From Xylophilus sp. GOD-11R (GTDB lineage: Bacteria; Pseudomonadota; Gammaproteobacteria; Burkholderiales; Burkholderiaceae_C): a stretch of DNA of 64,000 nt. Positions within the stretch are counted from its first letter, which is position 1. Each line of letters starts with the position of its first letter. Positions 17,185 through 25,238 of this stretch are shown here, piece by piece. Made by a program: the position numbers and the translations under genes. Where the stretch lies: the NCBI RefSeq assembly GCF_033546935.1, contig NZ_CP137854.1:372001-436000 (forward strand), written 5' to 3'. The notes below the pieces were generated by a model. The model made no database searches and was not told where the DNA came from. It saw nothing but the letters and a program-made list of their open reading frames with translations.

Positions 17185-18693
17185 ATGAAAGTCCTGATCG
17201 CGCGCCTCAACCACGAGACCAACACCTTCTCGCCGGTGCCCACGACGCTGGCCGACTTCGGCCCCGAAGGCGCCACCTTCGACGAAGCCGCCTACCGCGA
17301 CAACCAGGGCATGCGCACGGCGATGTCGGCCTTCATCGACCTGGCCGAGCGGCACGGCGCCACGCTGGTCACACCCGTATCGGCATCGGCCAACCCGAGC
17401 GGCCCGGTCGACGCCGCCGCCTACACCCAACTCACCGACCGCATCGTCGCCGCCGCCCCGGGCTGCGACGCGATCCTGCTCGACCTGCACGGCGCGATGG
17501 TGGCCGAGAACAGCGCCGACGGCGAAGGCGACCTGCTGCGTCGCGTGCGTGCCGCCGCGCCCGGCGTGCCGATCGCGGTGGCGCTCGACCTGCACGGCAA
17601 TCTCACCGACGCCATGGTCGACAACGCCGACGTGATGGTCGGCTTCAAGACCTATCCGCATGTCGACATGTACGAAACCGGCGAGCACGCCGGCCGCCTG
17701 TTGTTCGATCTGCTCGCCGGCCGCCGCCGCCCGGTGACCCGCTGGCGCGGCCTGCCGCTGATGTCGCACACCCTGCGCAGCGCCTCGTTCGAGGGCGCGA
17801 TGCAGCGCGCCATCGACACGGCCAGGGCGGAGGAGGGCGCCGGCGCCCTGGCCGTCAGCATCTTCGCGGGCTTCTCGCTGGCCGACATAAGCGCGCCGTG
17901 CATGAGCGTGGTGGTGGTCGACGACGGCTCGCCGGAGCGCGCGCAGGCCACGGCCGACCGCATCGCCGAGCGCATCTGGGCCGAGCGCGACGCCTTCTTC
18001 TACCGCAGCGAGCCGCTGGCCCAGTCCATTGCCCGAGCCAGGCAACTGAGCCAGGGCGCGAGCCGGCCGGTGCTGCTGCTCGACCATGGCGACAACTGCA
18101 TGTCCGGCGGCACCTGCGACACCATGGGCGTGCTGCAGGAAGCGTTGGCGCAGGGGCTCTCGGGCATCGGCGTCGGACCCATCTGCGACCCCGAGGCGGT
18201 CGCGCGGATGTTCGACGCCGGCGAGGGCGCGACGCTGACCGTGGACCTGGGCAACAAACGCTCGCTGGCGCACATCGGCATCGACGAAGCGCCGATGCGG
18301 CTCACCGGTACTGTGCGGCAACTGGGCGACGGCTGCTACACCGTGAGCGGGCCGACCTACACCGGCCAGCGTTTCAACATGGGCCGCAGCGCGCGCTTCG
18401 AGACCGAAGCCGCCAGCATCGTGGTGACCGAGCGCACCCACGAGCACTGGGATGTCGGCGTCTTCGAATGCGTGGGCCTGGACCCGCGCGGCTGCCGCTT
18501 CCTGCTGCTGAAGTCGCGCATGTACTGCCGCCCGGTGTTCGTGCCGATGTCAGCCGCGCTGGTGGAGTGCGACAGCGCCGGGGTTACCAGTTCGGACTAC
18601 AGCCGGTTCCCGTTCGTGCACGTGGCGCGGCCGGTGTTTCCGTTGGACGAGATGCCGGAACGGCTGGGGTTTGCGGACGAATGCCGCCCATGA
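17185..18693 (+). CDS. M81 family metallopeptidase (MlrC-like)
   Basis: The 502-residue protein starts MKVLIARLNHETNTFSPVP, the MlrC N-terminal signature with a candidate zinc-binding His, and carries DAILLDLHGAMV, IAVALDLHGNLT and GFKTYPHVDMYETGE, all conserved in peptidase family M81. MlrC completes microcystin/nodularin breakdown by cleaving the linear peptide, but most homologues in Burkholderiales have unknown peptide or amide substrates. Residues 320-345 hold LLLDHGDNCMSGGTCD, the start of the C-terminal domain. The frame opens earlier (17092), but that extension lacks family similarity. Expression as a single gene seems likely. Confidence 0.88.
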   Translation: MKVLIARLNHETNTFSPVPTTLADFGPEGATFDEAAYRDNQGMRTAMSAFIDLAERHGATLVTPVSASANPSGPVDAAAYTQLTDRIVAAAPGCDAILLDLHGAMVAENSADGEGDLLRRVRAAAPGVPIAVALDLHGNLTDAMVDNADVMVGFKTYPHVDMYETGEHAGRLLFDLLAGRRRPVTRWRGLPLMSHTLRSASFEGAMQRAIDTARAEEGAGALAVSIFAGFSLADISAPCMSVVVVDDGSPERAQATADRIAERIWAERDAFFYRSEPLAQSIARARQLSQGASRPVLLLDHGDNCMSGGTCDTMGVLQEALAQGLSGIGVGPICDPEAVARMFDAGEGATLTVDLGNKRSLAHIGIDEAPMRLTGTVRQLGDGCYTVSGPTYTGQRFNMGRSARFETEAASIVVTERTHEHWDVGVFECVGLDPRGCRFLLLKSRMYCRPVFVPMSAALVECDSAGVTSSDYSRFPFVHVARPVFPLDEMPERLGFADECRP

Positions 18694-18736
18694 AAAAAGG
18701 GCGGACGCGCCGGTCCGAAACCGGCGCATCCGCCCT
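18693..18736 (-). terminator. Intrinsic terminator of ohr
   Basis: A 16-bp stem (GGGCGGACGCGCCGGT with its partner at 18721-18736, one mismatch pair) is followed on the minus strand by six T. It lies just after the M81 stop codon, so its hairpin could serve both convergent transcripts. Confidence 0.8.
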
Positions 18737-18756
18737 CGTGGCGCGGGGAGCGCTGT

Positions 18757-19185
18757 TTAGGCCACCGTCAGCGTCACTTCGATGTTGCCACGCGTCGCGT
18801 TGGAGTACGGGCAGACCTGGTGAGCCTTCTCGACCAGGGCTTCGGCGACCGACTTCTCCAGACCCGGCAGGTGGATGGTGAGCGCGGCCTCGATGCCGAA
18901 GCCCTGCGGGATCGGGCCGATGCCGACGCTGGCGTCGATGGACGCGTCCGCCGGAATCTTCACCTTCTCGGCTGCGGCAACGTGCTTGAGCGCGCCCAGG
19001 AAACAGGCCGAGTAACCGGCGGCGAACAGCTGCTCGGGGTTGGTCGCGCCGCCGGCGCCACCGAGCTCCTTGGGCGGTGCCAGCTTCACGTCGAGCAGGC
19101 CGTCGGAGCTTTTCGAGGAGCCGTCACGGCCACCGGTGGACGTGGCGTGGGCGGTGTAGAGAACCTTGTCGAGTTTGATGGTCAT
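18757..19185 (-). CDS. ohr: Organic hydroperoxide resistance protein (Ohr)
   Basis: The 142-residue thiol peroxidase of the OsmC/Ohr family reduces organic and fatty-acid hydroperoxides with lipoylated proteins as reductant. The two redox cysteines are present: Cys61 in [12 protein letters not shown] (peroxidatic) and Cys125 in [11 protein letters not shown] (resolving), plus Arg20 and Glu51 that shape the active site. The length is standard. Its ATG overlaps the ohrR stop in an ATGA, so both genes are translated from one message and an induced OhrR circuit is implied. Confidence 0.97.
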   Translation of the reverse strand: MTIKLDKVLYTAHATSTGGRDGSSKSSDGLLDVKLAPPKELGGAGGATNPEQLFAAGYSACFLGALKHVAAAEKVKIPADASIDASVGIGPIPQGFGIEAALTIHLPGLEKSVAEALVEKAHQVCPYSNATRGNIEVTLTVA

Positions 19186-19721
19186 GGTGCTTCCTTCGTG
19201 ATTGCTGCCTCGGTCGAGGCGGGGTTGGTGGGTGGGGTGGAATCGGTGTCGCCCGGCGCCATCAGGCGGCGGCGCAGGTGGTCGAGCCGGCCGACCAGTT
19301 CGGCCAGCTCCGGGACGCTGCAGCCGGTGCTCTCCAGGATGCAGGGCGGGATCGTTTCGGCCTGCCGCTGCAGGACCCGGCCGGCGTCGGTGAGGCCGAT
19401 GAGCACCCGGCGTTCGTCGACGGTGTCGCGTTCGCGGGTGACGAGGCCGGCGGCCTGCAGCCGCTTGAGCAGCGGCGTGAGGGTGCCGGAATCCAGAAAA
19501 AGCCGCTCGCCGATGGCCGACACCGTGACCCGGTCGGTCTCCCACAGGATCAGCATCACCAAATATTGCGGATAGGTGAGGCCGACCGCGCCCAGCAACG
19601 GCTGGTAGACCTTGGTCATGGCGAGCGAGGTGGAATACAGCGCAAAGCAGATCTGGCGGTCGAGCAGCAGCATCTCCGCGCCGGTGGCGGCGGTGCTTGC
19701 GGATGGCTGGCGGCGGGGCAT
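19182..19721 (-). CDS. ohrR: MarR-family organic-peroxide repressor OhrR
   Basis: The 179-residue winged-helix repressor carries the sensing Cys25 in [15 protein letters not shown], with [12 protein letters not shown] and [19 protein letters not shown] (recognition helix) typical of OhrR. Oxidation of that cysteine by organic peroxides releases DNA and turns on ohr. It precedes ohr with a 4-base overlap. The C-terminal tail is longer than usual, with an extension ending [15 protein letters not shown] start at 19721 gives the conserved layout; the frame reaches 19769. Inverted repeats suited to OhrR lie at 19739-19767 just upstream. Confidence 0.93.
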   Translation of the reverse strand: MPRRQPSASTAATGAEMLLLDRQICFALYSTSLAMTKVYQPLLGAVGLTYPQYLVMLILWETDRVTVSAIGERLFLDSGTLTPLLKRLQAAGLVTRERDTVDERRVLIGLTDAGRVLQRQAETIPPCILESTGCSVPELAELVGRLDHLRRRLMAPGDTDSTPPTNPASTEAAITKEAP

Positions 19722-19738
19722 GAAACGAATGATATCGA

Positions 19739-19767
19739 GCAATTCAATTGCGTGCAATACAAATTGC
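19739..19767. promoter_or_regulatory. Probable OhrR operator
   Basis: GCAATTCAATTGC (19739-19751, two perfect 6-base arms around one base) and the weaker GCAATACAAATTGC (19754-19767) lie immediately upstream of ohrR. They resemble known OhrR sites of the TACAATT-AATTGTA kind and explain the AT-rich patch here. Confidence 0.6.
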
Positions 19768-19819
19768 AAATCGCGTCACACGACGTAGGCTCGTCCATTT
19801 CATCCGGTCTCTATCATCC

Positions 19820-20110
19820 ATGGCTTCTTCCTCCGACATCACCATCCATCAACAGCAGGACCAACAACGGTGGGAGGCCCGCATCGGCGAATCGCTTGCC
19901 GGCTTCTGCGCCTACGACCGCGAGCCGGACCGGATCGTCTTCACCCACACGGTGGTGCAGCCCGAGTTCGAAGGGCGTGGCGTCGGCTCGGCGCTGGCGG
20001 AGCGGGCGCTCGACGACGCCCGGGCGCAAGGGCTGAAAGTGCGGCCGTCGTGCCGCTTCATCGCCGCCTATATCGAACGACACCCCCAGTACGCCGATCT
20101 CGTGGACTGA
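19820..20110 (+). CDS. Small GNAT-type N-acetyltransferase (YjdJ-like)
   Basis: The 96-residue protein is a minimal GCN5-related fold. It has FTHTVVQPEFEGRGVGSALA, the acetyl-CoA binding motif with GRGVGSA, and then LKVRPSCRFIAAYIERHPQY, the C-terminal signature of the short YjdJ/NATD1-type acetyltransferases. The substrate is unknown. An ATG at 19820 gives the family length. It is divergent from ohrR with a shared upstream region of about 100 bases, and the OhrR sites lie closer to ohrR. Confidence 0.85.
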   Translation: MASSSDITIHQQQDQQRWEARIGESLAGFCAYDREPDRIVFTHTVVQPEFEGRGVGSALAERALDDARAQGLKVRPSCRFIAAYIERHPQYADLVD

Positions 20111-20300
20111 AGCCACGGCCGCCGCGGCGTGCACCGCCACGATGCACGGCGGCTGCCAACCGTGCGGGCCGGTCCGCACCACGCACCACGAGCAGGAATC
20201 GGCCAAAGCAATTTATCGAGTTCGAAAAAAATATTGATCGGCGCCCGGCACGCGTCGTGCCTGAGAGGAGGAGCAACCACCCAGACAGAAGCCCCTTCCC

Positions 20301-21704
20301 ATGCAATACCCATCGGCCCTGGACATCGCCCAGGCTCTGCGCGACGGCACCGTCACCGCCGAAGACCTCGTCGCCCGCTACCTCGAACAGATCCGCGAGC
20401 ACGACAAGTTCCTGCACAGCTTCGTCGAGGTCTACTTTTCCAAGGCCCTGGCGCGCGCCCATGCGATCGACGTCTCGGCCGAGCCCCGGCAGGCCTATGC
20501 CGGCATCCCGATCGCCTGGAAGGATCTGATCGACATCGAGGGCGAGGTGACCACCTCCGGCTCGGCCTCGCGCCAGGACCGCGTGGCCGGACGCACCGCC
20601 ACCATCGTGACCCGGCTCGAGGCCTGCGGTCTGGTGAGCCTCGGCAAGACCCACGCGGTGGAATTCGCGCTCGGCGGCTGGGGTACCAACCCGCCGCTGG
20701 GCACCCCGCGCAACCCCTGGGATTCGCAGGTGCACCGTGTGCCAGGCGGCTCGAGCAACGGCTCGGCCGTGGCCGTGGCCGCCGGCCTGGTGCCCTGGGC
20801 CATCGGCACCGATACCGGCGGCTCGATCCGCATGCCCGCGGGCTTCTGCGGCATCGTGGGCTTCAAGCCGACGGTCGGCCGCATCAGCACCGCCGGTGTG
20901 GTGGCGCTCAGCCGCACCATGGACACCATCGGCCCGCTCACCCGCACCGTGGCCGACGCGGCGCTGCTCTACAGCCTGATGCAGGGCGCCGATCCGCTGG
21001 ATGCGACGACCCTCGGCCGGGCGCCGTCGGACGTGCTCTCCGGCCTCGACGCCGGGGTCGCCGGCCTGCGCCTGGCGCGCATCCCGGCCAGCGAATGCGA
21101 GGGCGTGGACGCCGCGGTGATGGCCGCCTACGAACAGAGCCTGGTGGTGCTGGCGGGCCTGGGCGCCGTCATCGTCGACGTGGCCCTGCCCGATGCCTTC
21201 GCCAGCTACGTGGCGCACAACGCGCTCATCGTGTCGACCGAAGCCTTCCATGAATTCGGCGCCGAGGCGCTTGACGCCGACGTGCCGGTCGACCCGGTGG
21301 TGCGCAGCCGCATCATGGCCGGCTCGGAGGTCAGCTCCAGCCGCTACCTGGCGGCGCTGGCGCAGCGCGAACAGCACGGCCGCCGCTTCCTGCAGGCCAT
21401 GGCCGATGCCGGCGCGCAGGGCCTGCTGCTGCCCACCACGGCCTGCACCGCGATCGCCATCGACGCGATCGATCCGGACAACCAGCCCAGCCGTTTCACC
21501 CGCGTGGCCAACTACCTGGGCCTGTGCGCGCTGTCGCTGCCCAACGGCTTCGACGGCCACGGCCTGCCGACCTCGTTCCAGGTCGTCGGCCTGCCCTATG
21601 ACGAAGCCACCGTGCTGCGCATCGGCCAGGCGCTGGAGCGCGCCACGCCGTGGCACACGCACCGGCCCGCGCTGCGTCCGGCCGAAGCCGTTCAGAGCGT
21701 GTAG
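20301..21704 (+). CDS. Amidase (amidase-signature family)
   Basis: The 467-residue hydrolase has the complete Ser-cisSer-Lys triad of the amidase-signature family: Lys74 in IPIAWKDLID, the cis-Ser near 151 in VPGGSSNGSAVAVAAG, and the nucleophile Ser175 in GTDTGGSIRMPAGFCG. The spacing matches the family. It hydrolyses an amide to acid plus ammonia; the exact substrate cannot be read off (GatA-like glutaminyl-tRNA use is excluded by context and lack of gatB/gatC). The Bug receptor and RraA-like aldolase two genes on suggest one small catabolic cluster, with the convergent LysR gene between them (13-base overlap at the 3' ends). Confidence 0.9.
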   Translation: MQYPSALDIAQALRDGTVTAEDLVARYLEQIREHDKFLHSFVEVYFSKALARAHAIDVSAEPRQAYAGIPIAWKDLIDIEGEVTTSGSASRQDRVAGRTATIVTRLEACGLVSLGKTHAVEFALGGWGTNPPLGTPRNPWDSQVHRVPGGSSNGSAVAVAAGLVPWAIGTDTGGSIRMPAGFCGIVGFKPTVGRISTAGVVALSRTMDTIGPLTRTVADAALLYSLMQGADPLDATTLGRAPSDVLSGLDAGVAGLRLARIPASECEGVDAAVMAAYEQSLVVLAGLGAVIVDVALPDAFASYVAHNALIVSTEAFHEFGAEALDADVPVDPVVRSRIMAGSEVSSSRYLAALAQREQHGRRFLQAMADAGAQGLLLPTTACTAIAIDAIDPDNQPSRFTRVANYLGLCALSLPNGFDGHGLPTSFQVVGLPYDEATVLRIGQALERATPWHTHRPALRPAEAVQSV

Positions 21705-22594
21705 TACGTGGCTTCTCGAAGAATGCCCGAGACGATGTTGCTCAGCGCCTCGACCGTGTACGCGTCGAACTCGTCGGACCAGGACACGAAGCCGGGCACC
21801 GGCGGGATCGGGTGGCCCGCCTCCAGCCGCCGCATCGCGCCATGAGCCACGTGTCGCCGCGTCAGCGCGTCCGGCAGGATGGCGATGGCATGCCCTTCGA
21901 GCACCAGGTCCTGCATCACGGCCAGCGAGTTGCACAGGCTCAGGTCGGCCAGGGAGAAGCCGCTCTGGCGAAACCAGTCGTGCACCAGCGCGTACAGCGT
22001 GGTGCCCGGCTGGTGCGTCACGATCGGGAACTGCGCCAGCTCGGCCGCGCTGGCATCGGCGGCCAGCGGACTTCGCGCGCCGGCCACCCAGTGGAAGGGA
22101 ATGCCGCCCATGTGCTTCTTGAAGACGCTCGGCGACTCGCCGCCGCCGGCGTGGATCGCCAGGTCGAGCTCGCGTTTTTCCACCTTGGCGTAGAGCAGGG
22201 AGCCGACCTCCACCGTGATCTCCACCCGCAGGTCCGGGTGCAGCCGCTTGATCTCTCGCAGGATCGCGGTGAGCCCGACCGACGCGGCCGTCTCGTCCAC
22301 CCCCAGGCGCAGCAGGCCCGAGAGCTGCGGCGCGCCCTTGGCCAGCCGCTCGAGGTCCTGGCCGGCGGCCAGCGCCTTCTCGGCGAACACCAGCATCTTG
22401 CGGCCCGCGGCCGTCAGCTCCAGCCGGCTGTGCACCCGGGTGAAGACCTGGCTGCCCAGCAGCCCCTCGAACTCGCGGATGCGGGTGGAGACGGCCGGCT
22501 GCGTGATGTTGAGGTGATTGGCCGCCGCATGCACCGTGCCCAGCCGGGCCGTCCAGAACACCGCTTCGAGTTGCCTGAATGTGACTTTGAGCAT
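21692..22594 (-). CDS. LysR-family transcriptional regulator
   Basis: The 300-residue protein has an N-terminal helix-turn-helix (about residues 3-62: TFRQLEAVFWTARLGTVHAA, NITQPAVSTRIREFE) and a type 2 periplasmic-binding effector domain (about 90-295). It is divergent from the RraA-like gene and the Bug receptor, with only 38 bases between the starts, and convergent with the amidase. It is therefore the likely local regulator of the 22.6-24.3 kb operon. The ligand is unknown, perhaps the compound imported via the receptor. Confidence 0.92.
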   Translation of the reverse strand: MLKVTFRQLEAVFWTARLGTVHAAANHLNITQPAVSTRIREFEGLLGSQVFTRVHSRLELTAAGRKMLVFAEKALAAGQDLERLAKGAPQLSGLLRLGVDETAASVGLTAILREIKRLHPDLRVEITVEVGSLLYAKVEKRELDLAIHAGGGESPSVFKKHMGGIPFHWVAGARSPLAADASAAELAQFPIVTHQPGTTLYALVHDWFRQSGFSLADLSLCNSLAVMQDLVLEGHAIAILPDALTRRHVAHGAMRRLEAGHPIPPVPGFVSWSDEFDAYTVEALSNIVSGILREATYYTL

Positions 22595-22632
22595 GACCCC
22601 ACCCCCGTTGAACCTACCTGAAGACCGAGTCC

Positions 22633-23301
22633 ATGTTCACTTTGAATCCACTGCCGCCCGCCATTCCCGCTGACGAACTGGCCCTGCTGCGCCAGGCCGA
22701 GCCGGCGGTGATCGGCCATTTCCGCTACGCCGGTTTCATGTCCAACGAGATCCGCGCGCACTTCCCGGATGTGCGCATCTCCGGCACCGCCATCACCGCG
22801 CGGGTGCCGGCCATGGACGGATCGATTGTCCACTACGCCATCGGCCAGGCCCGTGCCGGCGACGTGCTGGTGCTCGACCGCTGCGGCGACACCGCCATCG
22901 CCGCCATCGGCGGTGCGCTGGCCTACGCGGCCAAGTGCATCGGCCTGGCAGGGATCATCGTCGACGGTGTCGTCACCGACCTCGGCGAGCTGCGCCAGTA
23001 CGGCGTGCCGGTGTGGTCCAAGGGCGCCACCGCGGTCACCGTCAAGAGCCTCGGCCTGGGCGGCGAATTCTGCGTGCCGGTCACCTGCGGCGGCGTGGCG
23101 GTGACGCCCGGCGACGCGATCCTGGCCGACGAGAACGGCGTGCTGGTGATCCCCCGCGCCGACATCGAGGCATCGGCCAGGCGCGCCATCCAGATGTCGC
23201 TGGACGAGAAGACCACGCTGGCCCGCCTGACCGCCGGCGAGAAGTACCCCGACATCATGGGGACCAGCGAAATCATCCGCAAAGCGATGGCCAAAGCCTG
23301 A
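22633..23301 (+). CDS. RraA-family aldolase-like protein
   Basis: The 222-residue protein has the RraA/HMG-aldolase fold, a relative of ligK at 11852. It shows VRISGTAITARVP, ARAGDVLVLDRCGDTAIAA, GIIVDGVVTDLGELR and ADENGVLVIPR. In the catalytic segment the usual GGxRD is replaced by DGVVTD: the Arg is missing though the Asp is kept. That casts doubt on ordinary 4-hydroxy-4-methyl-2-oxoglutarate aldolase activity and suggests another lyase or decarboxylase reaction. It is followed by a Bug receptor 53 bases downstream, so a carboxylic acid substrate is likely. Confidence 0.85.
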   Translation: MFTLNPLPPAIPADELALLRQAEPAVIGHFRYAGFMSNEIRAHFPDVRISGTAITARVPAMDGSIVHYAIGQARAGDVLVLDRCGDTAIAAIGGALAYAAKCIGLAGIIVDGVVTDLGELRQYGVPVWSKGATAVTVKSLGLGGEFCVPVTCGGVAVTPGDAILADENGVLVIPRADIEASARRAIQMSLDEKTTLARLTAGEKYPDIMGTSEIIRKAMAKA

Positions 23302-23354
23302 GCCGCGCCGCGCTTTCTTCACGCATACCAACCACGAAAAAGTCAGGGAGCTAT

Positions 23355-24317
23355 ATGAACCTCTTCAAGCGCGCCACCATGGTCGCGATGCTGCTGGCCG
23401 CCACCGGCGCCGCCTTCGCACAGGCATTCCCCAACAAGCCGATCCGCATCATCGTGCCCTACCCGGCAGGCGGCAGCATCGACATGAGCGCCCGCATGAT
23501 CGGTGAAGTCATGTCGCGCAAGCTCGGCCAGCCGGTGCTGGTCGACAACCGCCCCGGCGCCTCCGGCAACATCGGCATGGACTACGTCGCCAAGTCGCCC
23601 GCCGACGGCTACACCCTGCTCATGGCCTCGGCCAGCCTGACCGCCAACGGCCACCTGTTCACCAAGCTCACCTACGACCCGATCAAGGCCTTCGCGCCGG
23701 TCGTGAAGGTGGCCGACCAGCCCAACGTGCTCATCGTCAACCCCTCGCTCGGCGTGAAGAACGTGGCCGAACTGGTGGCCCTGGCCAAGCAGAAGCCGGG
23801 CGTGCTCACCTACGGCTCGGCAGGCCCCGGCAGCACCCAGCACATCTCGGCCATGATCTTCATGAACCAGACCGGCACCAGCATGCTGCACGTGCCCTAC
23901 AAGGGCGGCGCACCGGCACTGGCCGACCTGGTCGGCGGCCAGATCAACATGATGTTCGAGACCTCGCCGACGGCCGTGCCCTTCGTCACCTCCGGCAAGC
24001 TGCTGGCCCTGGGCGTGACCACGCCCAAGCGCGTCGACACCCTGCCCGCCGTGCCCACCCTGGCCGAAGCCGGCGCGAAGAACTACGACTACTACGGCTG
24101 GATCGGCATGACCGCGCCGGCCGGCACGCCGACCGCCGTCATCGACAAGCTCAACGCCGTGGTGGCCGAGGCGGTGAAGGGCGAGCTGCGCGGCAAGTTC
24201 GCCGAGATCAGCCTGATGCCCGTGGGCGACTCCCCGACCGAGTTCGGCGCCTTCATGCAGAAGGACTACGCGGTCTACGGAAAGATCGTCAAGGAAGCGA
24301 ACATCGTCCTGGACTGA
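23355..24317 (+). CDS. Bug-family (TctC-type) solute-binding receptor
   Basis: The 320-residue periplasmic binding protein has a signal peptide ending AAFAQ (about residue 23), the mature start FPNKPIRIIVPYPAGGSID, the ligand-loop signature VDNRPGASGNIGMDYVAKS and PADGYTLL. GGGAG lies seven bases before the ATG. It is the second gene of the RraA-like operon and probably binds the same pathway's substrate. It runs toward the response-regulator gene at 24321, whose stop lies three bases beyond this one's. Confidence 0.93.
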   Translation: MNLFKRATMVAMLLAATGAAFAQAFPNKPIRIIVPYPAGGSIDMSARMIGEVMSRKLGQPVLVDNRPGASGNIGMDYVAKSPADGYTLLMASASLTANGHLFTKLTYDPIKAFAPVVKVADQPNVLIVNPSLGVKNVAELVALAKQKPGVLTYGSAGPGSTQHISAMIFMNQTGTSMLHVPYKGGAPALADLVGGQINMMFETSPTAVPFVTSGKLLALGVTTPKRVDTLPAVPTLAEAGAKNYDYYGWIGMTAPAGTPTAVIDKLNAVVAEAVKGELRGKFAEISLMPVGDSPTEFGAFMQKDYAVYGKIVKEANIVLD

Positions 24318-24320
24318 TGT

Positions 24321-25238
24321 TCAACTGAGCAGCCGTCCGGCCATGGCCGTGGCGGCGGAGCGCGTCTCCACGCCCAGCTTCTCGAAGATGTGCTCCAGGT
24401 GCTTGTTCACCGTGCGCGGGCTCATGCCCAGGATGTCGGCGATGTCGCGGTTGGTCTTGCCCTTGGCCAGCCACGACAACACCTCGGTCTCGCGCGGCGT
24501 CAGCGGCACGTCGGGCGGACGCGGCGGGAAGACCGTGTCGGCGCGTTCGGTGCGCAGCAGCAGCATCGCCTCCGAAAAACCGCTCTCGCCCATGTGGCGC
24601 GCGGCCAGCTGCCGGCCGCCGGGCAGGGCGCGCACCGCATCGGCATTGGGCGGCACCGACTGCAGCCAGGCGGCGCGTTCGTCGGCCGGCCGGCCGGCGA
24701 AGGTTTCGTCCAGCCAGCGCGCGGCCTGCGGCGACTGCCAGGCCACGCGGCGCTGGGCGTCGAGCACCACGGTGCCCATGCCGGCCACGTCGACCGCCTC
24801 GCGCGCCAGCCGCGCGGCCTGCGCGTTGCGTACGTGGGTGGCCAGCCGCGCCAGCACCTCGGGTATGCGCAAGGGCTTGACCACGTAGTCCACACCGCCG
24901 CTGGCGAAGCCTTTGAGGATCTGCTCGGTCTCCGACAGGCCGGTCATGAACAGCACCGGCACGTGCGACCAGGCCGGCATGCTCTTCAATTGCCGGCACA
25001 GCGCGAAGCCGTCGGTGCCGGGCATCACCGCGTCGAGCAGCACGCCGTCGGGCACGGTGATCTCGAAGCGCTGCAGCGCCTCGTCGGCATCGCGCGCCAC
25101 CAGCACGGTGTAGCCCTCGCCGGCCAGCGCATCGCACAGCATGCGCAAGGTGTCGAGCGCGTCGTCCACCACCAGGATCACCCGGCGCGTGGCGGCGGCC
25201 TCGGCCGGTGGGGTTTCCAGCAGTTCAATCGGGTTCAT
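24321..25238 (-). CDS. Response regulator with REC and LuxR-type HTH domains
   Basis: The 305-residue protein has an N-terminal receiver domain (about residues 18-135) with the acidic pair in VVDDALDT (25-26), the phosphoacceptor Asp69 in VLLDAVMPGTDG and Lys in VVKPLRIPE. A middle PAS-like region (about 140-235) follows, then a LuxR/GerE HTH (about 243-302: PLTPRETEVLSWLAKGKTN, MSPRTVNKHLEHIFEKLGV). It starts 14 bases inside the 3' end of the permease-kinase gene, so the pair is translationally coupled and surely a two-component system. Targets are not visible; nearby catabolic operons are candidates. Confidence 0.93.
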   Translation of the reverse strand: MNPIELLETPPAEAAATRRVILVVDDALDTLRMLCDALAGEGYTVLVARDADEALQRFEITVPDGVLLDAVMPGTDGFALCRQLKSMPAWSHVPVLFMTGLSETEQILKGFASGGVDYVVKPLRIPEVLARLATHVRNAQAARLAREAVDVAGMGTVVLDAQRRVAWQSPQAARWLDETFAGRPADERAAWLQSVPPNADAVRALPGGRQLAARHMGESGFSEAMLLLRTERADTVFPPRPPDVPLTPRETEVLSWLAKGKTNRDIADILGMSPRTVNKHLEHIFEKLGVETRSAATAMAGRLLS

